DNA of 64,000 nucleotides from Physcousia sp015060555. GTDB taxonomy: Bacteria; Bacteroidota; Bacteroidia; Bacteroidales; Bacteroidaceae. This document shows, piece by piece, positions 8,567 through 18,289 of the stretch. The notes beneath the pieces were generated by a model. It was given only the letters and a program-made list of their open reading frames with translations, had not been told where the DNA came from and did no database searches. How positions within the stretch are numbered: the first letter of the stretch is position 1; every line of letters begins with the position of its first letter. Both the position numbers and the translations under genes were made by a program. The stretch is taken from positions 1-64,000 of the forward strand of contig SUYG01000045.1 of the NCBI GenBank assembly GCA_015060555.1, read 5' to 3'.

Positions 8567-9889
8567 CTATTGGATGCACCAGTAGTCAAAGTTCATGAGT
8601 TTGCGGCCCTTGGCACCCTTGAAGACCAGGTAGAGGTCGTGGACGCCACGCGGGTTGGAGATACGTCCGGTGAAGGTGCGGAAGGTGTCGTCGCTGCCTG
8701 TGGATTTGACGTTGACGGAACCGATGGTCTTGCCATTGGGGGCATCGATGTGCAGTTCTATCTTGCCACCCACGGTGGCGGCGCAGCAGGCCTGGAGGCT
8801 GCTGATCTTGCGGTCGCCGAAATCTACACCGCGCAACAGGATGTATTCGTCGTTGTCCACATCAGTGACGTAGAGGTCTTCAATACCGCGCTTGACGGTC
8901 TTCAGTCCGTAGCCCCATGCCATTGTCTCGGCTTCAATGCGTGGACGGTAGGGGTTGAAGTTCTCAATCTGTTCCACCTTGACATCCTTGAAATAGGGTG
9001 ATTCCTCAATGGTGCCGTCGGGCCTGTAGGTCATGGGGAAGGCACCCACGCTGCGGCGCTCCTTATGTTCCTTGATGGTGATGTTCTTGAGGTCGTAGTT
9101 CAGGCCGAAACCATACCAGCGTCCTTTGTAGTTGATGATGCCGGGGTGGTTGCCGCGTGTGCGGTCGGTGGGCGCCATGAGATAGCCCTTGAATTCATAG
9201 GGGCCCAGCGGATTCTGGCTCATGGCGTAGCCGAGGCCTTCGGGGCAGCAGGTGGAGGCGAATGCCAAGTAGTAGTTGCCGTCCTTCTTCCATGCCCAAG
9301 GTCCTTCCTGGTAGTGCTCAGGGGTGCCGTGCATACGCATGGCATCGCTCTTGAGCGAGATCATGTCTTCGTTGAGGAGTGCGACATAGAGGTGGGGATT
9401 GCCCCAGAACATATAGGCCTGTCCGTCGTCATCGATGAGGATTGTGGGGTCGATGTCCTCCCAATGCTCACGCTGCCACACCAACGGTTTGCCGATGGGG
9501 TCGCGGAAGGGACCATAGGGGCTGTCAGCCACCAGCACGCCGATGCCATGTCCGTGGATGGGGCAGTACATGTACCATTTGCCATTGCGCTCGATGACCT
9601 GTTCGGCCCAAGCACCGTTCTTGCCTTCGTACCACAGGAAGTTGTCCAGTGAGGCAACAGCGCCGTGGTCTGTCCAGTTCACCATGTCGGTGGAAGTGTA
9701 GAGAAGCCAGTCGAACATCTTGAAACCCTCGGCATCGTCCTCATCGTGGGTGGTGTAGAGGTAGATGGTATCGCCGTGCACGTAGGGTGCGGGGTCGGCG
9801 GTGTACTTTGTAGAGATGACGGGCTCCTGCGCCATTGCAGCGGTTGTGCACATTGCTGTCAGGAGCGCCAGGCTGAGAAAATGTTTCAT
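8567..9889 (-). CDS. GH43 family arabinosidase/xylosidase with C-terminal carbohydrate-binding domain
   Basis: 440 residues with a signal peptide (MKHFLSLALLTAMCTTAAMAQ). The five-blade propeller GH43 domain covers about residues 27-305; catalytic candidates are Asp32 (YTADPAPYV, base), Asp147 (EDIDPTI, pKa modulator) and Glu195 (YQEGPW, acid). Residues about 315-440 (PRIEAETMAWGYG ... YLVFKG) are a CBM6-like beta-sandwich. This architecture is known for exo-acting arabinofuranosidases and arabinoxylan or arabinan debranching enzymes; linkage cannot be assigned here. It is in tandem with GH51 (18 bp apart), so arabinan side chains of pectin are the likely substrate. Confidence 0.9.
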   Translation of the reverse strand: MKHFLSLALLTAMCTTAAMAQEPVISTKYTADPAPYVHGDTIYLYTTHDEDDAEGFKMFDWLLYTSTDMVNWTDHGAVASLDNFLWYEGKNGAWAEQVIERNGKWYMYCPIHGHGIGVLVADSPYGPFRDPIGKPLVWQREHWEDIDPTILIDDDGQAYMFWGNPHLYVALLNEDMISLKSDAMRMHGTPEHYQEGPWAWKKDGNYYLAFASTCCPEGLGYAMSQNPLGPYEFKGYLMAPTDRTRGNHPGIINYKGRWYGFGLNYDLKNITIKEHKERRSVGAFPMTYRPDGTIEESPYFKDVKVEQIENFNPYRPRIEAETMAWGYGLKTVKRGIEDLYVTDVDNDEYILLRGVDFGDRKISSLQACCAATVGGKIELHIDAPNGKTIGSVNVKSTGSDDTFRTFTGRISNPRGVHDLYLVFKGAKGRKLMNFDYWCIQ

Positions 9890-9907
9890 GGGGCTTTATC
9901 CTTTTGA

Positions 9908-11950
9908 TTAGAGTTTAACTTTATAGAGAGCAAAAGTCTTAGCGGGGATGGTGGCGAGGATGCTGCCGGCGGTGAGGGGCACAGTGGTGGTGACAGGGCT
10001 GATGACCTCGGGACGTCCGGGCTGATTCTCAGCGTCGTAGTCGGCGCAGTTGAGGCTGGTGACCTCAGCGGTGGCGGGCAGTGCAGCCAGCTGTTTCTTG
10101 GAGAGCCCCGTGATGTTGATCTGTGCGGACAGTGCGTTGCCCATGGTGTTGATGACCTTCACGATGATCTCGCCTTTCTTCTGGTCGATGACGGCGCTGG
10201 CGAAGAGGCCGTCCTCACCCTCGGGAACGGGGTTGGCAGCGGGCTGGCCGCCGGCGATGCTGATGGTCGTGGGCAGGACATTTGTGCCGGGATTCAGCGA
10301 GTAGAGCTGCTGCACGTAGTAGCTGGCGGTGCGGGCGGTGGAGAGGTTGTCGTACCAGATGAGGTCGGGACGCCACTGCCAGCCCTCGACATGCGAGAAC
10401 AGAGGGGCGTAGGTGGCCATGTGCACCAGGTCGGCATTGCGCTCGATGTTGGTCATGAAGGCAGCCTCGTAGATGCTGGCACCAGCATGGTTGTACTTCT
10501 TTCCGCGGTCGTGGCAGGCCCATTCGCCGGCGAAGACACGAGGACCGTCCTTGGTGTAGAACTTACGGTCGCTGTAGCGGTTCATGGATTTCTTGTACCA
10601 CTGGATGTCGCGGTAGTAGTGCTCATCGACGAGGTCGGCCTTCAGCTCGCGCATGGCCTTCCAGCCGTTGAAGAAGTGGTCGTCCTCGGCGTTGGGGCCG
10701 CTGGTGCCGATGATCTTGATTTCGGGGTGTGCCTTGCGCACTTCGGGTGCGATGATGGCGAGGCGGTCGAAGTAGGGCTTCTCCCACTGCTCGTTGCCGA
10801 TGCCCAGGAACTTGAGGTTGAAGGGTGCGGGGTGTCCCATCTCGGCGCGCAGCTTAGCCCATTTGTTGGTGGCGGGGTCGCCGTTGGCAAAGTCAATGAG
10901 GTCGATGCAGTCATCGATGAACTGCTGCAGGCCTTCCTTCGTGCAGGCGGCGTGGGCATCGTCGCCGTTCTGGAACTGGCAGGCCATACCCACGTTGAGC
11001 ACGGGCAGCGGCTCGGCACCAATCTCCTCGGAGAGTTGGAAGTACTCGAAGAAGCCGAGACCGTAGCTCTGGAAGTAGTTGGGGAAATAGCGCTGTGTGA
11101 AGGTGTAGTGCCAGCGGTTTTCGTTGAGCGGACGGTTCTCCACGGGACCTACGGTGTTCTTCCATTGGTAACGCGTGGCGAGGTCTGTGCCCTCCACGAT
11201 GCATCCGCCGGGGAAGCGGAAGACGCCGGGATGCAGGTCTTCGAGCGCTTTGGCCACGTCGGCACGCATGCCATTCTCATGACCCTTATAAGTGTTCACG
11301 GGGAAGAGGCTGATGTGTTCCACATCGGTGGTAACCTTGCTGTCGCCCCATACGCGGAGGTGTGCCTTGGCAAAGGTGCGACGTGGCTTGATGACGACGC
11401 TGTACTTCTTCCATTCCTTGCCGCTGATCTCTACGCCGGCGTTGCCCAGCTTCTGGTCTTCGTCCATCGTGGCGTTATCAACGAGATCAATCCACAGCTT
11501 GGAGCTGCCTCCGTCTGGCACGCGTGCCCAGAGGGAGAGACGGTACTCCTCGCCGCCCTTGACGCCGATGCCGAAGAAACCGTGGTTCTCAATCATCGTG
11601 TGCTTGTCGCGGTGGCCAGAGGGAGCCAGACGTACGTAGTGCGGGTTGCGCTCGAAGGGGCCGTCGTCCTGCAGTGACACCTTGCCGGAGATGTCCCAAC
11701 CTGTGTAGGGATTGGGGAACTCGAAGGAGCGGTTGATGAGCAATTCTCCGTAGAGACCGCCGTCGGCAGCATAGTTGATATCTTCAAAGAAGATGCCATA
11801 CATGGTGGGCTGGATGACTGCACCGGGCTTCTTGGCGTTGACGGTGATGACCTGGTCGGCAGCGGACGCCGTTGAAAGATGGAACATTGGGGCATTGAAA
11901 CATTGCAAGATTCCAATGCCGCAGAACATGAGAATGTGTTTGGGGTTCAT
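9908..11950 (-). CDS. GH51 alpha-L-arabinofuranosidase, secreted
   Basis: 680 residues. The N-terminus (to about residue 31, SAADQ) is a signal peptide with a hydrophobic core. A CBM4/9-like insert precedes or interrupts the fold (about 75-220: INRSFEFPN ... HLRVWGD), and the catalytic barrel follows with acid/base Glu387 (GIGNEQWE) and nucleophile Glu476 (FAGEWACH). RFPGGCIVEG and DEHYY are family landmarks, and a C-terminal beta-sandwich ends the protein. It releases terminal arabinofuranose from arabinan or arabinoxylan. It stands between PL11 and GH43 in a minus-strand gene run, so its job is probably to strip the side chains of rhamnogalacturonan I. Confidence 0.93.
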   Translation of the reverse strand: MNPKHILMFCGIGILQCFNAPMFHLSTASAADQVITVNAKKPGAVIQPTMYGIFFEDINYAADGGLYGELLINRSFEFPNPYTGWDISGKVSLQDDGPFERNPHYVRLAPSGHRDKHTMIENHGFFGIGVKGGEEYRLSLWARVPDGGSSKLWIDLVDNATMDEDQKLGNAGVEISGKEWKKYSVVIKPRRTFAKAHLRVWGDSKVTTDVEHISLFPVNTYKGHENGMRADVAKALEDLHPGVFRFPGGCIVEGTDLATRYQWKNTVGPVENRPLNENRWHYTFTQRYFPNYFQSYGLGFFEYFQLSEEIGAEPLPVLNVGMACQFQNGDDAHAACTKEGLQQFIDDCIDLIDFANGDPATNKWAKLRAEMGHPAPFNLKFLGIGNEQWEKPYFDRLAIIAPEVRKAHPEIKIIGTSGPNAEDDHFFNGWKAMRELKADLVDEHYYRDIQWYKKSMNRYSDRKFYTKDGPRVFAGEWACHDRGKKYNHAGASIYEAAFMTNIERNADLVHMATYAPLFSHVEGWQWRPDLIWYDNLSTARTASYYVQQLYSLNPGTNVLPTTISIAGGQPAANPVPEGEDGLFASAVIDQKKGEIIVKVINTMGNALSAQINITGLSKKQLAALPATAEVTSLNCADYDAENQPGRPEVISPVTTTVPLTAGSILATIPAKTFALYKVKL

Positions 11951-11998
11951 AGAGTTATGTTTTTTTAATTGTTATGTATGTACCTGAATGATGGGGTG

Positions 11999-14900
11999 TC
12001 AACGTACGATTCGCTTTTCGCCGTTGATGATGTATGTGCCGCCCGAACGGACTGCGCTGGCTGGCACACGGCGGCCTGAGAGGTCAAAGATCTCAGTGCC
12101 CTCCGACGACGGAGCTGTCGGGCGCTGGATGGCTGTGGGGATGCCCTCCTTGGTCCAGAAGTACTGCTCCTGCGCGGGATTGCTGGCAGTGCCTTTCACG
12201 CGTAGCCAGGGCGTGCCGGCCGGGATGGTGGTGGCATCCTGAATCTTGAAGAAGCCCAAAGCGCCGTTCTCCTTGGTGCCAAAGGTGTAGAAGTACTCCT
12301 GTGTGTCCTCGTTGCAGCTGAGCAGGCTATCTACAGCACAACCTTTCAGATAGGTGGCAGAGACGGTCGCTGTGCTCAGGGTGCTGGGACGGAAGGATAC
12401 CTTGGAACCTGCAGGTGCGCGATAGACGATAGCGGTACGTGCAGGAATGGTGGCACGGGCGGCGATGGCTTTGTAGCGCAGTGTGTCAGCAGCGGCATCC
12501 ACGCTCTGGACGCTATAGGCTCTGACACCCTCGGGAATCCGAACGGGGTAGGGGGCGTAGAGGACATCCCAACCGCTGACAGGAACCTGACGCTCAATGG
12601 TATAGCGCGTGAGAGGGTCGTAGCTCAGGTGGGGTGGCTGGTTGTAGCAGACATTCTGGGCGATGAGCTGTGCGCGGTAGGCGAAGTCGTCCATGAGGTG
12701 TGGCAGACGGTAGTCGGTGGGAACGTCGGTGGCATTGATGATGAGGCGGTAGTCACTGTCGGACTGATCCCAGGTGACAATCTCCTCGCGCCAGTCGCCG
12801 AGCAGGTCGCCGGAGACGCAGGGGTTCTGCTTAGAGTAGTTGTTGATGTTACCGATGACGTAATTGCCGCCATTCACCTGAATGCGCCAGAAGGCTTTGT
12901 TGTCGGTGTTCCAGTATTCAAGAACACTCTTGCCGTAGAAGTCATCGGCAAGGTCACCATTCCAGAAGACGCGGAAGCTGAGACCGGCACCGCCGCCGTG
13001 TGAGATATTCGACGCGATGATGTTGCCGCTGGTGTCATAGAGATTGGCATCGGCGCTGAACTGCCAGTAGGCATCCTCTGCCTCGGGATTGAAATGCGCC
13101 ATGATGCCACGTCCGGTGTCGCCGCCTGCTGTCTGGTGCAACAGGAGCTCGCCTGTCTTGGCATCGCGCAGATCCATGCCGTAGGGTTTTTCTTCATGCA
13201 CCATGAAGAGTTCCTGTCCGGGGCGTGAAGGGATGAAATCGCTGAGGTGCATGGCGTCGCCGTGGCCGAGGCCGGTGCGATAGAGTGTGGTGCCGTCGGG
13301 CTTCAGGCCACCAGAGCCATAGTGTATCTCCTGCTTGCCGTCGCCCGTGACATCGCCCACGCAGATCCAGTGGCAGCCTTCGCCATAGACGGTTGTGGTG
13401 AGGTTCTTGACGGTGCCGTTGCCGTAGGTGACGGTGCCGCTGTTGGGGCTGGTACCACGATGTAGCCAGCGCAGCGTGAGGTTCTCGCCGTCCCAGTCAT
13501 AAGCACCAATCTTGCAGCCGTTGTAGTAGCCCCGGGCAAAGATGGCCGAGGGGTTCTGGTTCTCGCCATCGAGCCATGCGATAGCAGCGAGATAACGCTC
13601 CGAGCGGTTCTGCTGGCTGTCGCCCCAGAAGGCGGAGGTCTCGTCGGCAAAGGCGGTGTGGTATCTGATGGTCTGCAGTTCGGCACCCGTCATGCCATCA
13701 AAGACGGTGAGGTACTCGCCGCCCGATTCCTGCTTGCCCTTGCCGCCCTTGTAGTTGGCTTTGGGATCGTCACCGGGCAGAAGGATATAGTTGCCCTGCC
13801 CATCGATGGCGCCGGGGGCTGTCTTCACCATGAACTCACCGTAGCCGTCGCCGTCCATATCCCACGCGATGAAGTGTGTCGTGTGGGCTGAATTGAACAT
13901 GTTGTGGCCGGTGTGGAGCATCCACAGGCGGGTGCCGTCCTGCTTGTAGCAGGCGTAGAAGGCGGGCGAGGTGACGCCGCTGCTGGCGGCGTCCTTCTCG
14001 TTGGAAGGTGCCCATTTCAGGATGATGTCATACTCGCCGTCGCCGTCCATGTCACAGAACGAGGCATCGTTGGGCGTGTAGGTGGCTCCTGCTGAGGTGG
14101 GGTCGGTGGGGGCTCCGCCCTGCAGGGTGATGTACTTCGTCTGGTTGCCCCAGGGCTTCGTCTCTTGGGTTTCGATGACTTCGCCTTCGGCATTCAGCAC
14201 TTCGAGACGATAGGTGCTGTTTGTGGAGCCTGAGCTGTCAAGGAAGTTCGTGCGTTCGGTGATGGGGTTGGTGCCGATGAGTTTGTTGTTGCGGTAGAGG
14301 CGGAAGCGGATGTTGGCAGCCTTGTCAGTAGTGCGGTAGCGCCAGCTGACGAGTACGCCGTTGCTCACTTTCACCGCCATGAGTCCTCGGTTCAGCGGCG
14401 TGGCGTCTGGCTTCGGTGGAAGGTAGCTGACCACAAAACGGATGCTGACGCTGAAGACGGCCTCGCCGTTCTTGAGTGCCGTGAGTGTGACGAACTTGTC
14501 CTTGTAGGTGATGGTGGCGGTGAAGCCTTCGGCCGCCGTCACGGCGAGGTCTGTAGGGTCGGCATAGAGCTTCTCGGGCCATGTGATGGTCTCGCCGTTC
14601 TTTAAGGCACTGATGGCTTCCAAAAGATTACCGGCCGAGCACGACGCAGCGGTGAAATAGTGCGAGGCATCGTAAATGGGCTCGTCAGTCTCGCCGCTGA
14701 TGGTGACATTGCTGAAAGCGATGCTCTTCGGGTTCTCGACATCCTGGCCGTTGAAGTTATAGACATAAAGATAGACGTAGAATGTCTGGCCGCTTTTCAC
14801 CAGTTGGTCCGAGATCGTGTAGCGGTGGTGGCTCTTGCCTGTGCTGTTGTTCTTTCCAACCTTGTTGCGCAGGGGTGACACCGCTGTTTCCAGCGCCGTT

Positions 14901-15331
14901 TCTGCGCCTGAGCCATTCTTGAAATAGACATCGAAGTTGCCGCCGTCAGTGCCACATTTTGCAGCATCGAACTCTATGACGGTTGGCTTGAACGTGTGGC
15001 CTGTCAGTGTTTTCACGCGGAAGGACACCAGATGACCGGCGGTCTTCTGCTCCACGCGCGTAGAGGGTGTCAGCAGCACCAGAGCCGGATCGTAGGTCAC
15101 GGGTGTGTAGCCCGCGTCGGCATCCGAAGCCAGCTTCACACCGGTGGGTGTCAGATGTGCACCCTTCAGGAACGAGGGTGTGACCAATGCGTCGGCGTCG
15201 GCTGTCATGTTACAGATGGTCAAATCGTCTTGGCTGCTCATGGGCCACACTACATCCACGTGGTCGGCCAGCAGGGCTTGTGTCCCAAGTGCTGTCAGCA
15301 GCACAAACATAGAAAAGAACTTTTTTATCAT
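11999..15331 (-). CDS. PL11 rhamnogalacturonan lyase with C-terminal sorting-like tail
   Basis: 1110 residues, long for the family. Signal peptide at 1-22 (MIKKFFSMFVLLTALGTQALLA), then about 285 residues of beta-rich N-terminal modules (not recognised; they include an HYFTAASCSAGNLLEAI segment). The PL11 propeller domain occupies about 310-910: RGLMAVKVSNGVLVSWR, CDMDGDGEYDIILKWAPS, AWDMDGDGYGEFMVKT, GDVTGDGKQEIHYGS; the repeated DxDGDG motifs are the calcium sites. The protein ends with an IFDLSGRRV ... GTYIINGEKRIVR segment like type IX secretion C-terminal domains. It cleaves the GalA-Rha backbone of rhamnogalacturonan I by beta-elimination. Gap of 36 bp to GH27 upstream. Confidence 0.92.
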   Translation of the reverse strand: MIKKFFSMFVLLTALGTQALLADHVDVVWPMSSQDDLTICNMTADADALVTPSFLKGAHLTPTGVKLASDADAGYTPVTYDPALVLLTPSTRVEQKTAGHLVSFRVKTLTGHTFKPTVIEFDAAKCGTDGGNFDVYFKNGSGAETALETAVSPLRNKVGKNNSTGKSHHRYTISDQLVKSGQTFYVYLYVYNFNGQDVENPKSIAFSNVTISGETDEPIYDASHYFTAASCSAGNLLEAISALKNGETITWPEKLYADPTDLAVTAAEGFTATITYKDKFVTLTALKNGEAVFSVSIRFVVSYLPPKPDATPLNRGLMAVKVSNGVLVSWRYRTTDKAANIRFRLYRNNKLIGTNPITERTNFLDSSGSTNSTYRLEVLNAEGEVIETQETKPWGNQTKYITLQGGAPTDPTSAGATYTPNDASFCDMDGDGEYDIILKWAPSNEKDAASSGVTSPAFYACYKQDGTRLWMLHTGHNMFNSAHTTHFIAWDMDGDGYGEFMVKTAPGAIDGQGNYILLPGDDPKANYKGGKGKQESGGEYLTVFDGMTGAELQTIRYHTAFADETSAFWGDSQQNRSERYLAAIAWLDGENQNPSAIFARGYYNGCKIGAYDWDGENLTLRWLHRGTSPNSGTVTYGNGTVKNLTTTVYGEGCHWICVGDVTGDGKQEIHYGSGGLKPDGTTLYRTGLGHGDAMHLSDFIPSRPGQELFMVHEEKPYGMDLRDAKTGELLLHQTAGGDTGRGIMAHFNPEAEDAYWQFSADANLYDTSGNIIASNISHGGGAGLSFRVFWNGDLADDFYGKSVLEYWNTDNKAFWRIQVNGGNYVIGNINNYSKQNPCVSGDLLGDWREEIVTWDQSDSDYRLIINATDVPTDYRLPHLMDDFAYRAQLIAQNVCYNQPPHLSYDPLTRYTIERQVPVSGWDVLYAPYPVRIPEGVRAYSVQSVDAAADTLRYKAIAARATIPARTAIVYRAPAGSKVSFRPSTLSTATVSATYLKGCAVDSLLSCNEDTQEYFYTFGTKENGALGFFKIQDATTIPAGTPWLRVKGTASNPAQEQYFWTKEGIPTAIQRPTAPSSEGTEIFDLSGRRVPASAVRSGGTYIINGEKRIVR

Positions 15332-15367
15332 GGTTCGTATAAATTAAATAAGAACGCGCGCGCGTCG

Positions 15368-16936
15368 TTATTCAATGGTCATCTTGTCGATGTCAGGCAT
15401 CCAAGTGTGGGCGTTGGACAGCCAGATGCTGTTGAGCCCCTTGCGGAGCGGCACGTTGACGGAGATGGTGGCCGGACGGTCCCAGTCGCGGGAGTGTGTC
15501 TGAAGGGTGACGACCTTCTCTCCGTTCACAAGGAGATCCATGTCGCGGTCCTCAGCACAGAAGAAGGTGAAGGTGATACGGCGTGTGCCGGCCTTCTGAA
15601 CATAGACATCGTTCCACTGCAGTTGGTTCTCGGGGCGTCCGCCAAGCCAGCAGGCAGCGTAGCCTCCCGAATACTTCTTATTGGCATTGTAGATGCCACT
15701 CTTCTCAGCCTGATTATTGCGAATCTCCTGATAGGTGGGGATATATGCCGTCTCGGCCTCATAGACTTTGCGCTCCTTTCGTTGCTGACCTTTGACACGA
15801 TAGATTTTGGTGCTGTGGGCGGGCACTTTCACGGAAATGGGGTTCTGGTCATAGAGGTCATCCGTCTGTGCGATGCAGTCGTAGTACTGCACGGCACCGT
15901 CGAGGTCGATGGAGTGGGGGGCCAGAGTCACTGTCTGCTCATCATCACTGGGGTTGTAGATGGCTATGGCGCGTTCCTTGCCCCGTAGTCTCTTGATGTC
16001 CTTGACCATGATGAAGCATTCTCCCTGTTTCTCGGCGATATAAGCCTGCAGGTGCAGCGGATCCTGATTCAGGGCGATGAGGTCCTTGTTGCACATCAGC
16101 TTCAGCGACTCGGGACGTATCTTGGCCATATCGCAGCCGATGAGCAGGGGAGAGGCCATGATGCACCACATGCCGAAGTGCGTCTCGTCCTCGATTTGTG
16201 TCATGGAGCGGCCCACCTCCAGCATATCCATGTCGTTGTAGTGTCCATCGTGGCAGTAGGCACTCATGTAGAGATTCTCGGCCAGGATGCCCTTGACGCT
16301 CTTCCAAGCATCGTAAATGTCGCCCGTTGTGCGCCAGGAGTCAGCTACCTCGGAGCTCCATGTGCCGGGGTAAGCCCAGCGGCACATGTTATACACGATG
16401 CCGGGCTTGCCGCAGTTCTTGATGGCATTGGAGATCTTGGTGTATTGTTGCTGTTCGTCGAGGTGCATGTGAGCACCACCGCAGTAATCCACCTTGATGA
16501 AGTCGAAGTCCCAGTCGCGGAAGTAGAGTTTGCAGTCTTCCTCCTCGTGGCCTGCGAAGCCCACGCCGATGCCCCAGGTATGGCGGTTGCCGCTGCCGCA
16601 GGTGTTATCGCCGGCATCGCTGTAGATACCGGCTTTCAGACCTAAGCTGTGGATATAGTCCACGAGCGAACGCATGCCGCTGGGGAACAGCTTCATGTTC
16701 AGACGCAGTTTGCCGTCCTCGCCGCGACCGTCCCAGTAGCCGTCGTCGATGTTCACGAACTGGTAGCCGGCCTGCTGCAATCCCGTGTTGTGCATCGCAT
16801 CGGCCTGCTGCTTGATTAAATCCTCGTTGATGTTCAGGGCGAACGTGTTCCATGAACTCCAGCCCATAGTCGGCGTGCGCTGTGCCAGTGCGGCGGTGGT
16901 CGCTAACAAGAGCACGAAAAGTGCATTTCTTCGCAT
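15368..16936 (-). CDS. GH27 alpha-galactosidase with C-terminal CBM
   Basis: 522 residues, signal peptide at 1-19. The (beta/alpha)8 domain has TPTMGWSSWN, NIDDGYW, the nucleophile Asp150 in FIKVDYCGG and acid/base Asp206 in SWRTTGDI. Residues about 390-522 (VYEAETAYIPTYQ ... YSGGYAACWLGG) resemble a CBM35-like sandwich. The enzyme removes terminal alpha-galactose (melibiose/raffinose type or pectin/galactomannan side chains); some GH27 members are beta-L-arabinopyranosidases, which would also fit a pectin locus. It is the first gene of the minus-strand pectin run, behind a weak -7 box TACCTTTA at 16969-16976. Confidence 0.92.
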   Translation of the reverse strand: MRRNALFVLLLATTAALAQRTPTMGWSSWNTFALNINEDLIKQQADAMHNTGLQQAGYQFVNIDDGYWDGRGEDGKLRLNMKLFPSGMRSLVDYIHSLGLKAGIYSDAGDNTCGSGNRHTWGIGVGFAGHEEEDCKLYFRDWDFDFIKVDYCGGAHMHLDEQQQYTKISNAIKNCGKPGIVYNMCRWAYPGTWSSEVADSWRTTGDIYDAWKSVKGILAENLYMSAYCHDGHYNDMDMLEVGRSMTQIEDETHFGMWCIMASPLLIGCDMAKIRPESLKLMCNKDLIALNQDPLHLQAYIAEKQGECFIMVKDIKRLRGKERAIAIYNPSDDEQTVTLAPHSIDLDGAVQYYDCIAQTDDLYDQNPISVKVPAHSTKIYRVKGQQRKERKVYEAETAYIPTYQEIRNNQAEKSGIYNANKKYSGGYAACWLGGRPENQLQWNDVYVQKAGTRRITFTFFCAEDRDMDLLVNGEKVVTLQTHSRDWDRPATISVNVPLRKGLNSIWLSNAHTWMPDIDKMTIE

Positions 16937-16968
16937 AAGGAAAATGAATATATGTGCGTTTGGTGGCG

Positions 16969-16976
16969 TAAAGGTA
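16969..16976 (-). promoter_or_regulatory. Candidate -7 box of the pectin gene run
   Basis: The minus strand reads TACCTTTA, one mismatch from TAnnTTTG, 33 bp before the GH27 ATG. Confidence 0.4.
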
Positions 16977-17072
16977 GTGTTTTTTGCGCTTTCCAGTACT
17001 ACTTTTAGTCTTTCGTACTCTATTTTTTATAATTATTTGTCATTTCGCACCTTCCTTTTCCCACTTTTTCAT

Positions 17073-17117
17073 TACCTTTGCGCAAAATTCGTCATTCCTC
17101 ACTCGTCATTCGTCACT
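17073..17117 (+). promoter_or_regulatory. purN promoter and heptamer leader
   Basis: TACCTTTG -7 box at 17073-17080. The 5' leader then consists of four 7-bp units at 17090-17117 (CGTCATT, CCTCACT, CGTCATT, CGTCACT), ending four bases before the ATG. A slip by one unit would change the distance between transcription start and translation start. Confidence 0.6.
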
Positions 17118-17121
17118 CAAA

Positions 17122-17691
17122 ATGAATATCGCCATCTTCGTGTCCGGCAGCGGCACCAACTGTGAGAACATCATACAGTATTTCCATGGCTCTGCGGCCT
17201 ACCACATGGTCCTCGTTGTCAGCAACCGTGCCGACGCCCAGGCTTTGGAACGTGCCAGACGTCTGGGCGTGCCTTCTGCCGTTGTTCCGAAGACCGAGTT
17301 AAACCGCCCCGAGGTTATCCTCCCCCTGCTGCACCAGCACCAGATAGACTTCATTGTCCTCGCCGGTTTCCTGCCCTTAGTGCCCGACTTCCTCATCGAA
17401 GCCTACCCCCGCCGCATCGTCAACATCCATCCTGCCCTGCTGCCCAAGTACGGCGGCAAAGGCATGTGGGGACACCACGTCCACGAAGCTGTTAAGGCTG
17501 CTGGCGAAACTGAAACTGGCATTACTATCCACTATGTGTCTCCCGTGTGCGATGGCGGAGAGATTATCGCCCAGTACTCCACAGCCCTCACCCCCGAGGA
17601 CACCCCCGATACCATCGCCGAAAAAGTCCATCTGCTGGAAATGAAGCACTTCCCCGCTGTCCTTGAACAGCTGTGGAGTAGTGCCTCATAA
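17122..17691 (+). CDS. purN: Phosphoribosylglycinamide formyltransferase
   Basis: 189 residues. It transfers the formyl group from 10-formyl-THF to GAR in purine synthesis. Landmarks: MNIAIFVSGSGTN (phosphate loop), VSNRADAQ, FIVLAGFLPLVP, and catalytic Asn101, His103 and Asp144 in NIHPALLPKYGG and VCDGGEI. The upstream in-frame extension to 16984 is rejected because it crosses the -7 box at 17073. The gene is monocistronic and divergent from the pectin gene run. Confidence 0.95.
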   Translation: MNIAIFVSGSGTNCENIIQYFHGSAAYHMVLVVSNRADAQALERARRLGVPSAVVPKTELNRPEVILPLLHQHQIDFIVLAGFLPLVPDFLIEAYPRRIVNIHPALLPKYGGKGMWGHHVHEAVKAAGETETGITIHYVSPVCDGGEIIAQYSTALTPEDTPDTIAEKVHLLEMKHFPAVLEQLWSSAS

Positions 17692-17998
17692 CCCATCCTC
17701 TTCTTTCGTATTCCCAATTATTCCTTTACGGTTTTTCTGTTCATCTTGGATGATGATGCCATGGCTGTTTTCTGTGGCAGATGTTCCTTTGATGGTTTAC
17801 GCCTGCTTGGCCACAGGCTGCTATAAACAAGATGAACCCTCCCCACTTTTCCCCTATAAACGATTCAACATTTAGGAAATGTTAAATGCACAGCCTCGTT
17901 CTTGCATATTTGATTTATTCTCCTTTCCTTTGCACCGTCGGAATCGTATTGACACCTGACAAACGATATAAATCATCTCCCAAAACACAGTTTTCAAT
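17692..17998. other. Intergenic region with no recognisable gene
   Basis: 307 bp between purN and a small lipoprotein gene. Nothing convincing is seen apart from a poor -7-like TTTCCTTTG near 17925-17933 and AT-rich sequence. Confidence 0.5.
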
Positions 17999-18271
17999 AT
18001 GAAAAGAGTAAAGCGAATCCTGCTCATTTCAGCATTTGCCTTTGGCCTCGGCCTTACACTGTCTTCTATGGCATCGTGTGACACTCCGAAGTCAATCGCA
18101 TGGAGCTATTACTATTGCGCTAAGGACACGTTGGAGGCTGGTGATCCATACGCGGCAAAGCACTTTCTGAAAAGCTGCAAGAAAACAGCTGATCCAACCT
18201 TGGCCAACAAAGTAGATTCATTAGCGGAAGTTATCGAGCGAACGATTCAAACCAAGAAAATAAAAGAATAA
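17999..18271 (+). CDS. Small putative lipoprotein
   Basis: 90 residues. The N-terminus has basic residues, a hydrophobic stretch (ILLISAFAFGLGLTLSS) and a lipobox-like MASC, so the mature protein would begin at Cys27. The rest (YYYCAKDTLEAGDPYAAKHFLKSCKKTADPTLANKVDSLAEVIERTIQ) is helical, like a single TPR hairpin. No family recognised. It precedes blaI by 18 bp and could be cotranscribed with the blaI/blaR1 pair. Confidence 0.6.
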   Translation: MKRVKRILLISAFAFGLGLTLSSMASCDTPKSIAWSYYYCAKDTLEAGDPYAAKHFLKSCKKTADPTLANKVDSLAEVIERTIQTKKIKE

Positions 18272-18289
18272 CAACGAAAGAGAAACGTT

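Noticed and set aside
10391..11677. A 428-codon plus-strand frame opposite the GH51 gene
   Set aside because: It is the antisense shadow of a high-GC gene with intact GH51 motifs; no promoter and no recognisable domain.
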